From assembly GCF_039541235.1 (NCBI RefSeq), contig NZ_BAABFV010000001.1:1-64000 (forward strand): a stretch of DNA of 64,000 bases. Reading direction: 5' to 3'. Source of the stretch: Kangiella marina. Its GTDB lineage: Bacteria > Pseudomonadota > Gammaproteobacteria > Enterobacterales > Kangiellaceae. The position numbers and the translations under genes are program-made. Below are positions 50,610 through 59,604 of this stretch, one piece after another. Numbering within the stretch: the first letter of the stretch is position 1; every line of letters begins with the position of its first letter. The notes beneath the pieces were generated by a model, which was not told the DNA's origin, ran no database searches, and saw only the letters and a list, made by a program, of their open reading frames with translations.

Positions 50610-51845
50610 ATGAAGTTTTGGCGAAATGTAACGCAAGATCTGTCTGATGACGTCCGCCAGTACATGCTGGTCACCGGGAATTATTGGGCATTTACGTTGA
50701 CGGATGGCGCTTTACGCATGCTGGTTGTGTTGCATTTCCACCAGCTGGGATACAGTCCATTACAGATCGCCATGCTATTTTTGTTTTACGAGTTTTTTGG
50801 CGTCGTCACCAATTTAGTCGGTGGCTGGTTGGGTGCTCGATTAGGTCTTAACAAGACCATGAATATCGGTCTGTTACTACAAATTTTGGCGCTCGGTGCA
50901 CTGTTGGTGCCGACGTCCCTGTTGACCGTCCCCTGGGTTATGACGGCTCAGGCGGTTTCCGGAATCGCAAAAGATCTGAATAAAATGAGCGCCAAAAGCG
51001 CGATCAAAAGCTTGGTCGCAAAAGGTGAAGATGGAAAGCTGTATCGCTGGATCGCAGTGCTAACCGGCTCTAAGAACACCCTCAAAGGCGTAGGATTCTT
51101 TATGGGCGGTTTGCTGCTAGCGCTGCTCGGTTTTCAGGGGGCCATATTATTAATGGCACTGATGTTATTCGCCGTATGGATATTCAGTTTGTTAAAACTG
51201 AAGCAGGACTTGGGACGCAGCAAAGCGAAACCTAAGTTTTCACAAATATTCTCAAAAAGCGCAGCCATTAATTACTTATCCGCAGCACGTATGTTTTTGT
51301 TCGGAGCGCGCGACGTATGGTTCGTCGTTGCTTTGCCGGTGTATTTATCCAGTCAATTTGATTGGTCACATACTTTTGTTGGTGGTTTTCTAGCCTTATG
51401 GATCATCGGCTATGGGATTGTTCAAACCTTAGCACCTAAAATTACAGGCAGAAAAACAGGGAACATACCCACAGGAAACACAGCTTTCTCGTGGACACTT
51501 ATTCTCGCAGTGATCCCAGTGCTCATTGCTTCAGCGCTTTATTTCAATGTGTCACCACACATTGCGCTGCTTGGAGGTTTGCTCCTGTTTGGCGTAATTT
51601 TTGCCATTAACTCCTCATTACATAGCTTTTTAATCGTACACATGGCATCGGACGATGGCGTGTCATTGGATGTAGGGTTTTATTATATGGCTAATGCCAT
51701 GGGGCGTTTGATTGGAACGGTGCTTTCGGGGTGGGTATATCAAGCATATGGACTAGAAATGTGCTTAATGATTTCTGCGATGTTTGTGGTGATCGCAGCG
51801 GTTTTGTCATTGTTGATTCCTAAGCCAGCTAGCCTCCAGACCTAG
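50610..51845 (+). CDS. arsJ: Organoarsenical efflux MFS transporter ArsJ
   Basis: A 411-residue major-facilitator permease with about 12 hydrophobic segments. The N-terminal YMLVTGNYWAFTLTDGALRM and FYEFFGVVTNLVGGWLGARL regions match ArsJ proteins, and it follows gapdh by 2 bp. It exports 1-arseno-3-phosphoglycerate, giving arsenate resistance without ArsC or ArsB, neither of which is nearby. A terminator follows at once. Confidence 0.94.
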   Translation: MKFWRNVTQDLSDDVRQYMLVTGNYWAFTLTDGALRMLVVLHFHQLGYSPLQIAMLFLFYEFFGVVTNLVGGWLGARLGLNKTMNIGLLLQILALGALLVPTSLLTVPWVMTAQAVSGIAKDLNKMSAKSAIKSLVAKGEDGKLYRWIAVLTGSKNTLKGVGFFMGGLLLALLGFQGAILLMALMLFAVWIFSLLKLKQDLGRSKAKPKFSQIFSKSAAINYLSAARMFLFGARDVWFVVALPVYLSSQFDWSHTFVGGFLALWIIGYGIVQTLAPKITGRKTGNIPTGNTAFSWTLILAVIPVLIASALYFNVSPHIALLGGLLLFGVIFAINSSLHSFLIVHMASDDGVSLDVGFYYMANAMGRLIGTVLSGWVYQAYGLEMCLMISAMFVVIAAVLSLLIPKPASLQT

Positions 51846-51861
51846 GAAAGTCTGTAGGTAC

Positions 51862-51889
51862 AAAAAAGCCCTCTTTGTGAGGGCTTTTG
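51862..51889. terminator. Bidirectional Rho-independent terminator
   Basis: AAAAAAGCCCTC, TTTGT loop and GAGGGCTTTT between arsJ and the convergent fdxA. Confidence 0.92.
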
Positions 51890-51906
51890 TTTATTATACG
51901 TTTTTG

Positions 51907-52230
51907 TTACTTCTCTAAAAGCTCAAACTTGCCTTCTTTGCCATCCCATTCAGCCGCATCGGGCATAGGGTCTTTCTGTTCGGTAATATTCGGCCATTCT
52001 TCAGAGAGCTCGGCATTCAGCTCAACAAAGTGTTCCATGCCTTCTGGCACTTCATCTTCTTCAAAAATAGCTTCAGCGGGACATTCAGGTTCGCATAATG
52101 CGCAGTCGATGCACTCATCAGGATTGATAACCAAAAAATTGGGACCTTCGTAAAAGCAGTCCACAGGACACACCTCAACACAGTCAGTGTATTTACATTT
52201 GATACAGTTTTCGGTTACTACGAACGCCAT
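51907..52230 (-). CDS. fdxA: 7Fe ferredoxin FdxA
   Basis: A 107-residue ferredoxin of the Azotobacter FdI type. The first cluster motif is [14 protein letters not shown], with the spacing altered for a [3Fe-4S] site, and the second is [12 protein letters not shown] for [4Fe-4S]. The acidic C-terminal extension ([15 protein letters not shown]) is typical. It lies next to mutS, an arrangement common in gammaproteobacteria. Electron partner is unknown. Confidence 0.95.
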   Translation of the reverse strand: MAFVVTENCIKCKYTDCVEVCPVDCFYEGPNFLVINPDECIDCALCEPECPAEAIFEEDEVPEGMEHFVELNAELSEEWPNITEQKDPMPDAAEWDGKEGKFELLEK

Positions 52231-52290
52231 GAATGTCTCCTAAATTGCAATTCTGTCGGCTAATCTCGGCTAATGATTGCCTGTGCAGCG

Positions 52291-54894
52291 TTATTTTAGC
52301 GATTCTTTTAACTTATACAATAGCTCTAGCGCCTCACGAGGCGATAAATCGTCCGGCCGAATTTCTTCGAGTAGCTGTATTGCTGCGCTGGGTACTTCGA
52401 GCGCCACTTGCGCATCTTCAATCAGGTCCAGCTGCGGCATGACCTCGTTCGATTGATCGTCGTGGGTACCGTTTTGCTCAAAATAGCTGAGTAGGGCTTT
52501 GGCATTTTGAATCACAGCCTTGGGAAGTCCTGCAAGTTGCGCCACCTGTATGCCGTAACTCTGATTGGCAGGCCCTTCGGCGACTTGATGCGAAAACACC
52601 AGCTTTGTTGAGCCGGTTTGATCAGAGTCATATTCTGTGGCGCCGAAATGAACATTAGCGCAATCATGCCATTCTTGAATTTGTTGCGTGAGCTCGAAGT
52701 AGTGAGTCGCGAACAAGGTTAGCGAGTTGAGTTTTTCATGAATGTAGCGCATGGTTGCCGAGGCGAGGGCAAGTCCATCGAATGTACTGGTGCCTCGCCC
52801 AATTTCATCCAACAGTACCAAGCTGTTAGCGGTCGCGTTGTTGAGAATGTTTGCCGTTTCTGACATTTCGACCATAAAGGTCGAGCGGCCACTAGCCAAA
52901 TCGTCAGAAGCACCAATTCGCGTGAATATTCGATCGATTGGACCAATCTTTGCGCGTTCGGCAGGAACGTAAGAGCCGGTGTAGGCCAACAGAGTGATTA
53001 ACGCCGCTTGACGCATATAGGTCGATTTACCGCCCATGTTTGGGCCAGTGATAATCAGCGAGCGCCTTGTTGGTGACAGCTCTAAATCGTTTGGTATAAA
53101 AGGTTCTTTACTGTGGTACTCAACGACCGGGTGACGACCATTAGTAATCGAAATGCCGGGGTTGTCGCTAAAGTTTGGTTGCGCCAAGTTGAGGTTTTCT
53201 GCGCGTTCAGCGAAACAGGCGAAGACATCGAGTTCGGCGATTGCCGCTGCCGTGGATTGGATATTGGCCACATGCTCTTGCAGCTGTTGTACTAACTCAT
53301 CGTAAAGTCGCTTTTCTAGCGTTAAGGCACGGGTTTTACTGCTCAATACCTTTTCTTCGTACTCTTTGAGCTCCGGCGTGATAAAACGCTCAGCATTTTT
53401 TAGCGTTTGGCGTCGCACATATTCCGCTGGTGCTTGCTCACTCTGTGCTCGCGAAATTTCGATATAAAATCCATGGACTCGGTTGTAGCCAACTTTAAGC
53501 GTATTAATGCCTGAGCGTTCTTTTTCGCGCTGCTCAAGCTGCAGCATAAAGTCGCTGGCGTCGTTGGCGAGATTCCGTAGTTCATCAAGCTCAGCATGAT
53601 AGCCTTCAGCGATAACACCACCATCGCGAATCACCATGGGTGGTTGCTCGATAATGGCACGCTCTAACAATTCTTGAACGCTTGGCAATGGTTTAATTAA
53701 GTCGATAAGCGGCAGCTTGACCTGGTGAGTGGACAAATAACTCTTTATCTCTTGAGACTTACGTAAACCTTGTTCCAAACGCTTTAAATCGCGTGGACTG
53801 GCACTACCAAGCGCTAACCGAGTAACGATCCGTTCGATATCGGCAATCTCTTTTAAGTGCGATTGCAGATCACTATAGATTAAATCATTCTTTAAAGCAG
53901 AAACCGCTTCTAAGCGCTTTTCGACCGAGTCTTTCTTGCTCAGTGGACTGTGCAACCAACGCTTAAGCAAACGACCACCCATAACCGTTTGCGTGCTGTT
54001 CATGACTTCAAACAGCGTATTATGTGACTGGCCTTGGATATTCTCTGTGAGTTCGAGGTTTTTGCGTGTTGCAGGATCGAGTACTAAATGATCCGCATCA
54101 GACAGTCGTTGCAGCATGCGGATATGCGGTAGGGCATTGAGCTGTGTCTTTTTGGCGTACTCTAAAACAACGCCCGCTGCAGAAACGGCTAGTCGATAGT
54201 CTTCACAGCCAAAGGAAGAGAGGCTGTTGACAGAAAAGTGCTGTAATAACTTATCGAGGTTCTGTTCGTAGTCAAACTCCCAATCCGGTTGCCACTGGAT
54301 GGAGCTTTTGACTAGCTGACTCAAGGTCTGCTGATTATCCGCAATTAATAACTCCGCGGGTTTAACGCGGTGTAACTCAGCTTGCAGAGCGAGTTCGCTA
54401 TCAAATTCCGACAACCAAAAGCGACCACTTGCCATATCCAAACAGGCCAAGCCGTACTGGTTATTTTTTCGATAAATAGCGGCTAAAATATTTTCAGAAA
54501 GGGCGTCTAGCAGGTTTTCATCATACAGCGTACCCGGCGTAACGATTCGGACTACTTTGCGCTCGACAGGGCCTTTACTGGTGGCGGGGTCGCCGACTTG
54601 TTCACAAATCGCTACCGACTCGCCCAGTTTTACGATTCGAGCTAAATAGGAATCCACCGCATGAAACGGTACACCAGCCATCGGAATCGGCTCGCCAGCA
54701 GAGGAACCACGCTTAGTGAGCGTAATGTCTAATAATTCAGCCGCACGCTTTGCATCGTCATAAAACAACTCGTAAAAGTCACCCATGCGATAAAACAGTA
54801 GGTAATCTTTATGATCCTGCTTCAAGCGCCAGTATTGACGCATCATCGGAGTGTGGTGTTCGAGACTTTCTGGTGCGGCTTCTTGTTTTGTCAT
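52291..54894 (-). CDS. mutS: DNA mismatch repair protein MutS
   Basis: Recognises mismatches and recruits MutL. N-terminal mismatch-binding domain with the Phe-Tyr-Glu motif in [13 protein letters not shown] (about residue 36-48). The ATPase carries Walker [15 protein letters not shown] near residue 616 and the [16 protein letters not shown] Walker B block. The C-terminal beta-clamp/tetramer tail is present. 867 residues, normal for gammaproteobacteria. Confidence 0.98.
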   Translation of the reverse strand: MTKQEAAPESLEHHTPMMRQYWRLKQDHKDYLLFYRMGDFYELFYDDAKRAAELLDITLTKRGSSAGEPIPMAGVPFHAVDSYLARIVKLGESVAICEQVGDPATSKGPVERKVVRIVTPGTLYDENLLDALSENILAAIYRKNNQYGLACLDMASGRFWLSEFDSELALQAELHRVKPAELLIADNQQTLSQLVKSSIQWQPDWEFDYEQNLDKLLQHFSVNSLSSFGCEDYRLAVSAAGVVLEYAKKTQLNALPHIRMLQRLSDADHLVLDPATRKNLELTENIQGQSHNTLFEVMNSTQTVMGGRLLKRWLHSPLSKKDSVEKRLEAVSALKNDLIYSDLQSHLKEIADIERIVTRLALGSASPRDLKRLEQGLRKSQEIKSYLSTHQVKLPLIDLIKPLPSVQELLERAIIEQPPMVIRDGGVIAEGYHAELDELRNLANDASDFMLQLEQREKERSGINTLKVGYNRVHGFYIEISRAQSEQAPAEYVRRQTLKNAERFITPELKEYEEKVLSSKTRALTLEKRLYDELVQQLQEHVANIQSTAAAIAELDVFACFAERAENLNLAQPNFSDNPGISITNGRHPVVEYHSKEPFIPNDLELSPTRRSLIITGPNMGGKSTYMRQAALITLLAYTGSYVPAERAKIGPIDRIFTRIGASDDLASGRSTFMVEMSETANILNNATANSLVLLDEIGRGTSTFDGLALASATMRYIHEKLNSLTLFATHYFELTQQIQEWHDCANVHFGATEYDSDQTGSTKLVFSHQVAEGPANQSYGIQVAQLAGLPKAVIQNAKALLSYFEQNGTHDDQSNEVMPQLDLIEDAQVALEVPSAAIQLLEEIRPDDLSPREALELLYKLKESLK

Positions 54895-54963
54895 GCTTGT
54901 AATTGATATCTAAATTCTTATAAAAAGAAATTGCTGGCCCCTAATGTATTACAGCCTTTGCTT

Positions 54964-55051
54964 GTCATCCCGTGGCTTGACCACGGGACCCAGTGACTCT
55001 AAGTTTTATTTTTAAAGGCACTGGATTCCTCGGTCGAGCCGAGGAATGACG
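54964..55051. repeat. Palindromic dispersed repeat unit A
   Basis: GTCATCCCGTGGC...CCACGGGACCCAGTG on the left and CACTGGATTCCTCGG...CCGAGGAATGAC on the right are imperfect complements, each with an internal stem. The whole is the GTCATCCC...GGAATGAC type repeat common as non-coding dispersed elements in many proteobacteria. Confidence 0.85.
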
Positions 55052-55150
55052 TTTATTTATACTAAAGGATGCGTTGGTTTAGGCTGAACAATAAATGTAG
55101 TATATTAGCTCATAGCTTAACGGATTTGAGTCAAAAGAGGTAGACGAAGA

Positions 55151-55663
55151 TTGCCCGATTTACAAAAAGAAGTAGATTCTTCTGACTTAGAAAAATCATT
55201 AAAAAAACTCTCTAACCTATTAATTAAAAAGAACTTAATGCTGGTCACAGCAGAATCCTGCACGGGTGGCCTTATCGCAGCTTCCTGTACCGAGTTGCCC
55301 GGCAGTTCACAATGGTTTGATCGTGGCTTCGTCACCTACACCAATGAAGCGAAGCATGACATGCTTGGTGTTCCAGTAGACCTTATCGAACAACATGGTG
55401 CCGTTTCACAGCAAGTAGTCGAAGCGATGGCTGCTGGCGCGTTTAAGAAAGCAGGCAATAAAAATCGAATCACCATATCGGTCAGCGGCATCGCAGGCCC
55501 AGACGGCGGCACAGCAGAAAAGCCCGTCGGTACTGTATGGATTGGTTTCGCCGATGATAAAGGCATAAAAAGCAAGCTGCTACGACTTAAAGGCTCAAGA
55601 GCTGAAATTAGGCAAGCGACGGTTGAATATTCTGTAGGGAGGGTCTTGACCTACCTTAAGTAG
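55151..55663 (+). CDS. pncC: Nicotinamide-nucleotide amidohydrolase PncC (CinA C-terminal family)
   Basis: Deamidates NMN to NaMN in NAD recycling. 170-residue stand-alone CinA C-terminal domain with LVTAESCTGGLIAASCTELPGSSQWFDRGFVTY and VSGIAGPDGGTAEKPVGTVWIG, both diagnostic. TTG start, with AGAGG about 11 bp in front. Normally this gene directly precedes recA in gammaproteobacteria; here about 4.7 kb separates them. Confidence 0.94.
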   Translation: MPDLQKEVDSSDLEKSLKKLSNLLIKKNLMLVTAESCTGGLIAASCTELPGSSQWFDRGFVTYTNEAKHDMLGVPVDLIEQHGAVSQQVVEAMAAGAFKKAGNKNRITISVSGIAGPDGGTAEKPVGTVWIGFADDKGIKSKLLRLKGSRAEIRQATVEYSVGRVLTYLK

Positions 55664-55720
55664 ATTTTAAAGGGTGCGTCAAGACGACCTTAATTCTTGT
55701 CTTGAATAAAGGGAAACTAA

Positions 55721-56662
55721 GTGAAGACTTTATACAAATATATGCCTCTCAGAATGGACTTCTTTGATGAGCCTTTATTAAGGTTGACACCACCTCTATG
55801 CCTTAATGACCCGTTTGACTCTAAACCGACTCGTGAAGCCATAAGAAAGAAAGTTGCATTCATGAGTGACGAAGAAGGAGAGGGAGCAGGCTACATATCC
55901 GATGAAAACTTGGACACAGTTTATAGTCGTTTTAAGGAATTTCTAGAGGAGGGATTGAATAACTTCGGGATAGTGTCTTTAACTGAAAATCCCCACAATT
56001 TGCTTATGTGGTCTCATTATGCAGATCAGCATAGAGGAATAGTTATAGAGCTTTCAGAACTAGAAAGCACATTTGAGTTTTCTGACTCCTCAGATACTAG
56101 TAGGGTAGGTAGTAAAACACCATTAAGAGTTTTATATGATAGTAAGCGCCCTAGTTCTGATATATCTGATGAGCTTATCTTTACAATATTTGAAGACGAC
56201 TTCTTCCGTCACTTTGCTCTTGTTAAAAGTGATGCTTGGATTTATGAAAAAGAGCATCGCTTTATACTTCCTATAAATCAAGCTGAGGTTGGAGTTTTCT
56301 TACATAATAAAAATGTAGCTAGTAAAAGTGAGCTTGAAGTATATTTAAAACAGAGGGGAATTTCGTATGAGAAACGAGAGGGTAAGTATTTTTTCAGAGC
56401 AGATAATTTGAATAATCCAATTAATAATGTAGCAAAAGTATGTAGAGATGAGTTTTTATTAGGAGCAGGTGAGGTTCTTTTGTTTAAAAGGATAGCTGAT
56501 AAATCTCTAAAAGCTATTTACTTCGGATGTAAAGTTTCCGACGAAATTATAAATAGTGTTGTTAAAAAAGTCAGAAGTAATAATGTATTCTCGGAGAATG
56601 TTGTATTTTATCGTGCAACTGAAAGCTCGGATTACTTTGATGTTAGCTTCGATTTAATTTAA
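55721..56662 (+). CDS. DUF2971 protein
   Basis: A 313-residue protein. The pattern LYKYMPLR...LRLTPPLCLNDPFDSKPT, then GIVSLTENPHNLLMWSHYADQHRGIVIEL is the DUF2971 signature. Function is unknown; family members are often found in variable genome islands. GTG start. The gene looks noticeably richer in A/T, especially after 56100, than its neighbours. It is followed by a palindromic repeat. Acquisition by transfer is likely but not proven. Confidence 0.85.
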   Translation: MKTLYKYMPLRMDFFDEPLLRLTPPLCLNDPFDSKPTREAIRKKVAFMSDEEGEGAGYISDENLDTVYSRFKEFLEEGLNNFGIVSLTENPHNLLMWSHYADQHRGIVIELSELESTFEFSDSSDTSRVGSKTPLRVLYDSKRPSSDISDELIFTIFEDDFFRHFALVKSDAWIYEKEHRFILPINQAEVGVFLHNKNVASKSELEVYLKQRGISYEKREGKYFFRADNLNNPINNVAKVCRDEFLLGAGEVLLFKRIADKSLKAIYFGCKVSDEIINSVVKKVRSNNVFSENVVFYRATESSDYFDVSFDLI

Positions 56663-56747
56663 TACTCAAAATTAGAATATACGTAGTCTTGAACAAGAGC
56701 AAATGCTTTCAAGGTTTGAGTGAGTAGAGTCTCTTACGAATACTTCA

Positions 56748-56780
56748 GTAAGATCCTGACTTCAGACAGGATGACAAGTC
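56748..56780. repeat. Short palindromic repeat unit C
   Basis: GATCCTG and CAGGATGACAAG flank ACTTCAGA. The right end (GGATGACA) is shared with units A and B, so it looks like a shortened copy of the same repeat family. It abuts the 3' end of the merR gene. Confidence 0.65.
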
Positions 56781-56789
56781 TTAAGAAAC

Positions 56790-57173
56790 TCAAACCTCAA
56801 AAGCTTTTAAAATCGCGCAGGGTTTGTACTTGCCTCCAGTCTCACATTGACGGAATAGGGTTTTGAGCCGGTCGCGGGCTTGTTGCATTTCTTCGATTTT
56901 TTCATTGAGTTCTTTAATTCTGGCGCTGGCGAGTTGTTGGGCGCGTTGGTGGTCGTGGCTGGTGTCTAGCGCTAGGAGTTCTTTGATTTCATTAAGCGTG
57001 AAGCCAGCTTTTTGGGCTTCTTTGATGAATCTTAAACGTCGTAGGTCATCTTCGCTGTATTTTCTAAAGCCTTCGGTTTTACTTGGAACCTTGATTAAGC
57101 CTTTACGCTGATAGTAGCGGACGGTTTCGACGCCGATATTCACTTCTTTGGCTAATTTGCCAATGGTTAGCAT
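56790..57173 (-). CDS. MerR-family metal- or thiol-responsive regulator
   Basis: A 127-residue MerR-type activator. HTH: MLTIGKLAKEVNIGVETVRYYQRKGL, followed by the dimerisation helix (residues 80-108). C110 and C119 match the spacing of Cys117 and Cys126 of mercury MerR, but the position of Cys82 is not Cys (SHDHQRA). It is thus related to but not a standard Hg(II) sensor. Divergent from the glutaredoxin/MauE-like gene, whose promoter has the MerR dyad. Confidence 0.92.
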   Translation of the reverse strand: MLTIGKLAKEVNIGVETVRYYQRKGLIKVPSKTEGFRKYSEDDLRRLRFIKEAQKAGFTLNEIKELLALDTSHDHQRAQQLASARIKELNEKIEEMQQARDRLKTLFRQCETGGKYKPCAILKAFEV

Positions 57174-57237
57174 GCTGTAGTCCTAAATTTTACTTTTGTT
57201 TAAACCTATAACCGAGTCAGGGTTTGATAAAGAATAC

Positions 57238-57269
57238 TTGACTCCGTACCATGGTACAGAGTTTATAGT
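57238..57269 (+). promoter_or_regulatory. MerR-type promoter and operator
   Basis: TTGACT (57238-57243) and TATAGT (57264-57269) are 20 bp apart, the overlong spacer that MerR activators correct by DNA distortion. ACTCCGTAC, CATG and GTACAGAGT (57241-57262) form the dyad with 8 of 9 positions symmetrical, close to the mer operator. Confidence 0.9.
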
Positions 57270-57330
57270 GTGCTTATTGTTTGAATCAAGTTATATGCAC
57301 AATTCTTTTGAATGAAGGAGTATTGATTGT

Positions 57331-58080
57331 ATGAGCACTACCAATAAGAAGACGGCGCAGCTTTACCGCATGTCGACGGATAAACACACTTGTCCTTTTG
57401 GCTTAAAGTCTAAGGATTTGTTGCAGCGTGAGGGCTTCGAGGTCGAGGACCATATTTTAGCCAACCGTGAGGAAACGGATGCTTTTAAGGAAAAGCATGG
57501 TGTGGAAACAACGCCGCAGACGTTTATTGATGGTGAGCGTATTGGCGGTTATGAAGACTTAAGAAGGCACCTCGGTAAAAAGGTTAAGGATCCAGATAAG
57601 AAGACTTATCGTCCGGTAATTGTGTTGTTTGTGATGGCGGTGTTAACGGCGATTGCTGCGAGCTTTGCGAGCTCAGGTGATGCGTTTACGATTAAAACAG
57701 CCGAATGGTTTGTGAGTTTTGCCATGGTGCTGTTGGCGATGCTTAAGTTACAGGACGTTGAGAAGTTCTCCACCATGTTCTTGAACTATGACTTATTGGC
57801 TAAGCGCTGGGTGCCTTATGGTTACGTCTATCCTTTTGCGGAAGGATTGGCTGGTGTGTTGATGGTTGCTGGCGCTTTGACTTGGATTGCCGCTCCCGTG
57901 GCCTTGTTTATCGGTACGGTGGGCGCTGTGTCAGTCTTTAAAGCGGTGTATATCGACAAGCGCGAGTTGAAATGTGCTTGTGTCGGTGGTGGTAATAATG
58001 TGCCGCTGGGTTTTATTTCCTTAACTGAGAACTTGATGATGGTTGGTATGGCGATTTATATGGGAAGTAAGTTGCTTTAG
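57331..58080 (+). CDS. Glutaredoxin-domain / MauE-like membrane protein
   Basis: A 249-residue fusion. Residues about 8-88 form a glutaredoxin fold (LYRMSTDKHTCPFGLKSKDLL, then TTPQTFIDGERIGGYEDLRRHL) with a single active-site Cys (CPFG). Four membrane helices follow, with CAC near residue 215, similar to MauE/DoxX redox-associated membrane proteins. It is controlled by the MerR gene opposite, judging by the operator. Role probably in thiol or metal stress. Mechanism unknown. Confidence 0.85.
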   Translation: MSTTNKKTAQLYRMSTDKHTCPFGLKSKDLLQREGFEVEDHILANREETDAFKEKHGVETTPQTFIDGERIGGYEDLRRHLGKKVKDPDKKTYRPVIVLFVMAVLTAIAASFASSGDAFTIKTAEWFVSFAMVLLAMLKLQDVEKFSTMFLNYDLLAKRWVPYGYVYPFAEGLAGVLMVAGALTWIAAPVALFIGTVGAVSVFKAVYIDKRELKCACVGGGNNVPLGFISLTENLMMVGMAIYMGSKLL

Positions 58081-58156
58081 TTGTTTGTTGTTGGGTTACG
58101 AGTTGATTCCTTACCAAGAAAACTTCTAACCCAACCTATGGTGACTAGCCAGTCGA

Positions 58157-58324
58157 AGATCCCAAATTACCTAAAGGTATTTCCGCTGGTCACCATTTGG
58201 GATGACAGGCCTGCAAGTTCTGCAAAAAGCTTGTCATCCTGAGCCGTGACCAAAGGAAATCCCCTTGCGGGAACCCAGGATCTTATTTGGGTTAAGCAAG
58301 ATTCCAAATTAAATTTGGAATGAC
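58157..58324. repeat. Compound palindromic repeat unit B
   Basis: Two adjoining elements. The first runs from GATCCCAAATT to CCATTTGGGATGACA (58158-58207). The second runs from GTCATCCTGAGCCGTGACC to AAATTTGGAATGAC (58233-58324), with CCCAGGATC in the middle. Same family as units A and C. It fills the gap between two convergent genes. Confidence 0.8.
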
Positions 58325-58345
58325 AAGACGGTAAGTACATCGTAT

Positions 58346-59449
58346 TCACTTGTAGTACTTATCAATAATCGGATTCATGACTTTTTTCCATAGTGGTGGC
58401 ACTAAAGCCAATAACACCATGGTTGCGTAGCCTGCTGGTAACTGCGGGCTATCCTCATGATGACGCAAGACTTGATAGCGACGTTTAGGGAAAGCATGAT
58501 GATCCGAGTGACGCTGCAAGTGAATCAACAGGATGTTGGTTAGGAAAAAGTTAGAGTTCCACGAGTGGTGGTGGGTGACGTATTCATACTTGCCATTGTC
58601 GCGTTTCTTGCGGCGCAAACCGTAGTGTTCAACGTAGTTGATAATTTCTAGTAGAACAAAGGCAACGATGCTTTGCCCTAAGAAGAATGTTAGGCCGAGC
58701 CAGCCAAAAGCGACGAATGATAGTATTGCCCATAGCGCACTAAGGCCGTACCAAGTAAAGAGCTCGTTATCCAAACTCCAGACAGACTTTCCTTTGCGGG
58801 ATAATCGAATAGATTCGAGTTTCCAAGCGTTAGTAATGTTATGCCAAATGGCTCTTGGCAAAAAATGGTACAGGGTTTGATTATAATCAGCGGAAGAGGG
58901 ATCTTCCGGAGTAGAAACGTTGACGTGATGGCCGCGCACATGCTCGACTTTAAAGCCACCATAGCACACTAAGCTGAGCAGTAGACCACCACAAAAGCGC
59001 TCCAGTTTGCTGTCTTTATGGATTAATTCATGAGCCACATTAATTGCCAAAACACCACTGACCACTCCAATACCCAACACCCAACCAATTTGGCCAGAGA
59101 TTCGTATTTCAGGGCTTGCAAACTGCACTAAACCTAAGACCAATACTGCAAGCATCAGCGGAACCGTGAGCAGCGTCAGCCCAGTATAAAAGTATTCACC
59201 GGAAATGGCCTTGGTCAGTTCTTGTGGCGCATTGAGGCTGTCGCGCCCCAGCAATGCATCAAGAACAGGAATAACCCCAAAGAAAAACAGCAAGATAAAG
59301 TAGGGGGCTTGATTGAGTGATAACAGCTGAGAATCGGCAAGAGCAAGGGCTATAAAAGGAACAGCCCCAGAAATCAGAAACATGCCATAGGCGTATTTTT
59401 TCAGAGTAAAAGCCAGCGGTGGGCGGCTGATAGCGTTAGTTTCACTCAT
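58346..59449 (-). CDS. alkB: Alkane 1-monooxygenase AlkB
   Basis: Integral-membrane di-iron hydroxylase that converts medium-chain n-alkanes to 1-alkanols. Histidine motifs: HELIHK (about 141-146), HVRGHHVNV (about 170-178), the NYVEHYGLRR signature, and LQRHSDHHAFPKRRYQVL (about 312-330). About six membrane helices. 367 residues. No rubredoxin or rubredoxin reductase gene is in this window, so electron supply must come from elsewhere. Confidence 0.94.
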   Translation of the reverse strand: MSETNAISRPPLAFTLKKYAYGMFLISGAVPFIALALADSQLLSLNQAPYFILLFFFGVIPVLDALLGRDSLNAPQELTKAISGEYFYTGLTLLTVPLMLAVLVLGLVQFASPEIRISGQIGWVLGIGVVSGVLAINVAHELIHKDSKLERFCGGLLLSLVCYGGFKVEHVRGHHVNVSTPEDPSSADYNQTLYHFLPRAIWHNITNAWKLESIRLSRKGKSVWSLDNELFTWYGLSALWAILSFVAFGWLGLTFFLGQSIVAFVLLEIINYVEHYGLRRKKRDNGKYEYVTHHHSWNSNFFLTNILLIHLQRHSDHHAFPKRRYQVLRHHEDSPQLPAGYATMVLLALVPPLWKKVMNPIIDKYYK

Positions 59450-59604
59450 GGTGCTGCAAATGTTCAGTGATCAGACCTCTATTATTAGCTTGTTTGGCTT
59501 GTGTTGTAAATACGGTCGTTAATGACGCTATTTTAGATCAAGGACTTGTCGCAACAGTGGAATAAAACTAGTATGGTTTTTTGCTTTCATGATTGGGGAC
59601 TTTT

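Noticed and set aside
56790-57173. Mercury resistance operon regulator merR
   Set aside because: The Cys82 equivalent is missing and no merT, merP or merA gene is nearby, although the operator is mer-like.
54964-58324. CRISPR array
   Set aside because: The repeats are few, palindromic, of unequal size and irregularly spaced, with no cas genes in the window.
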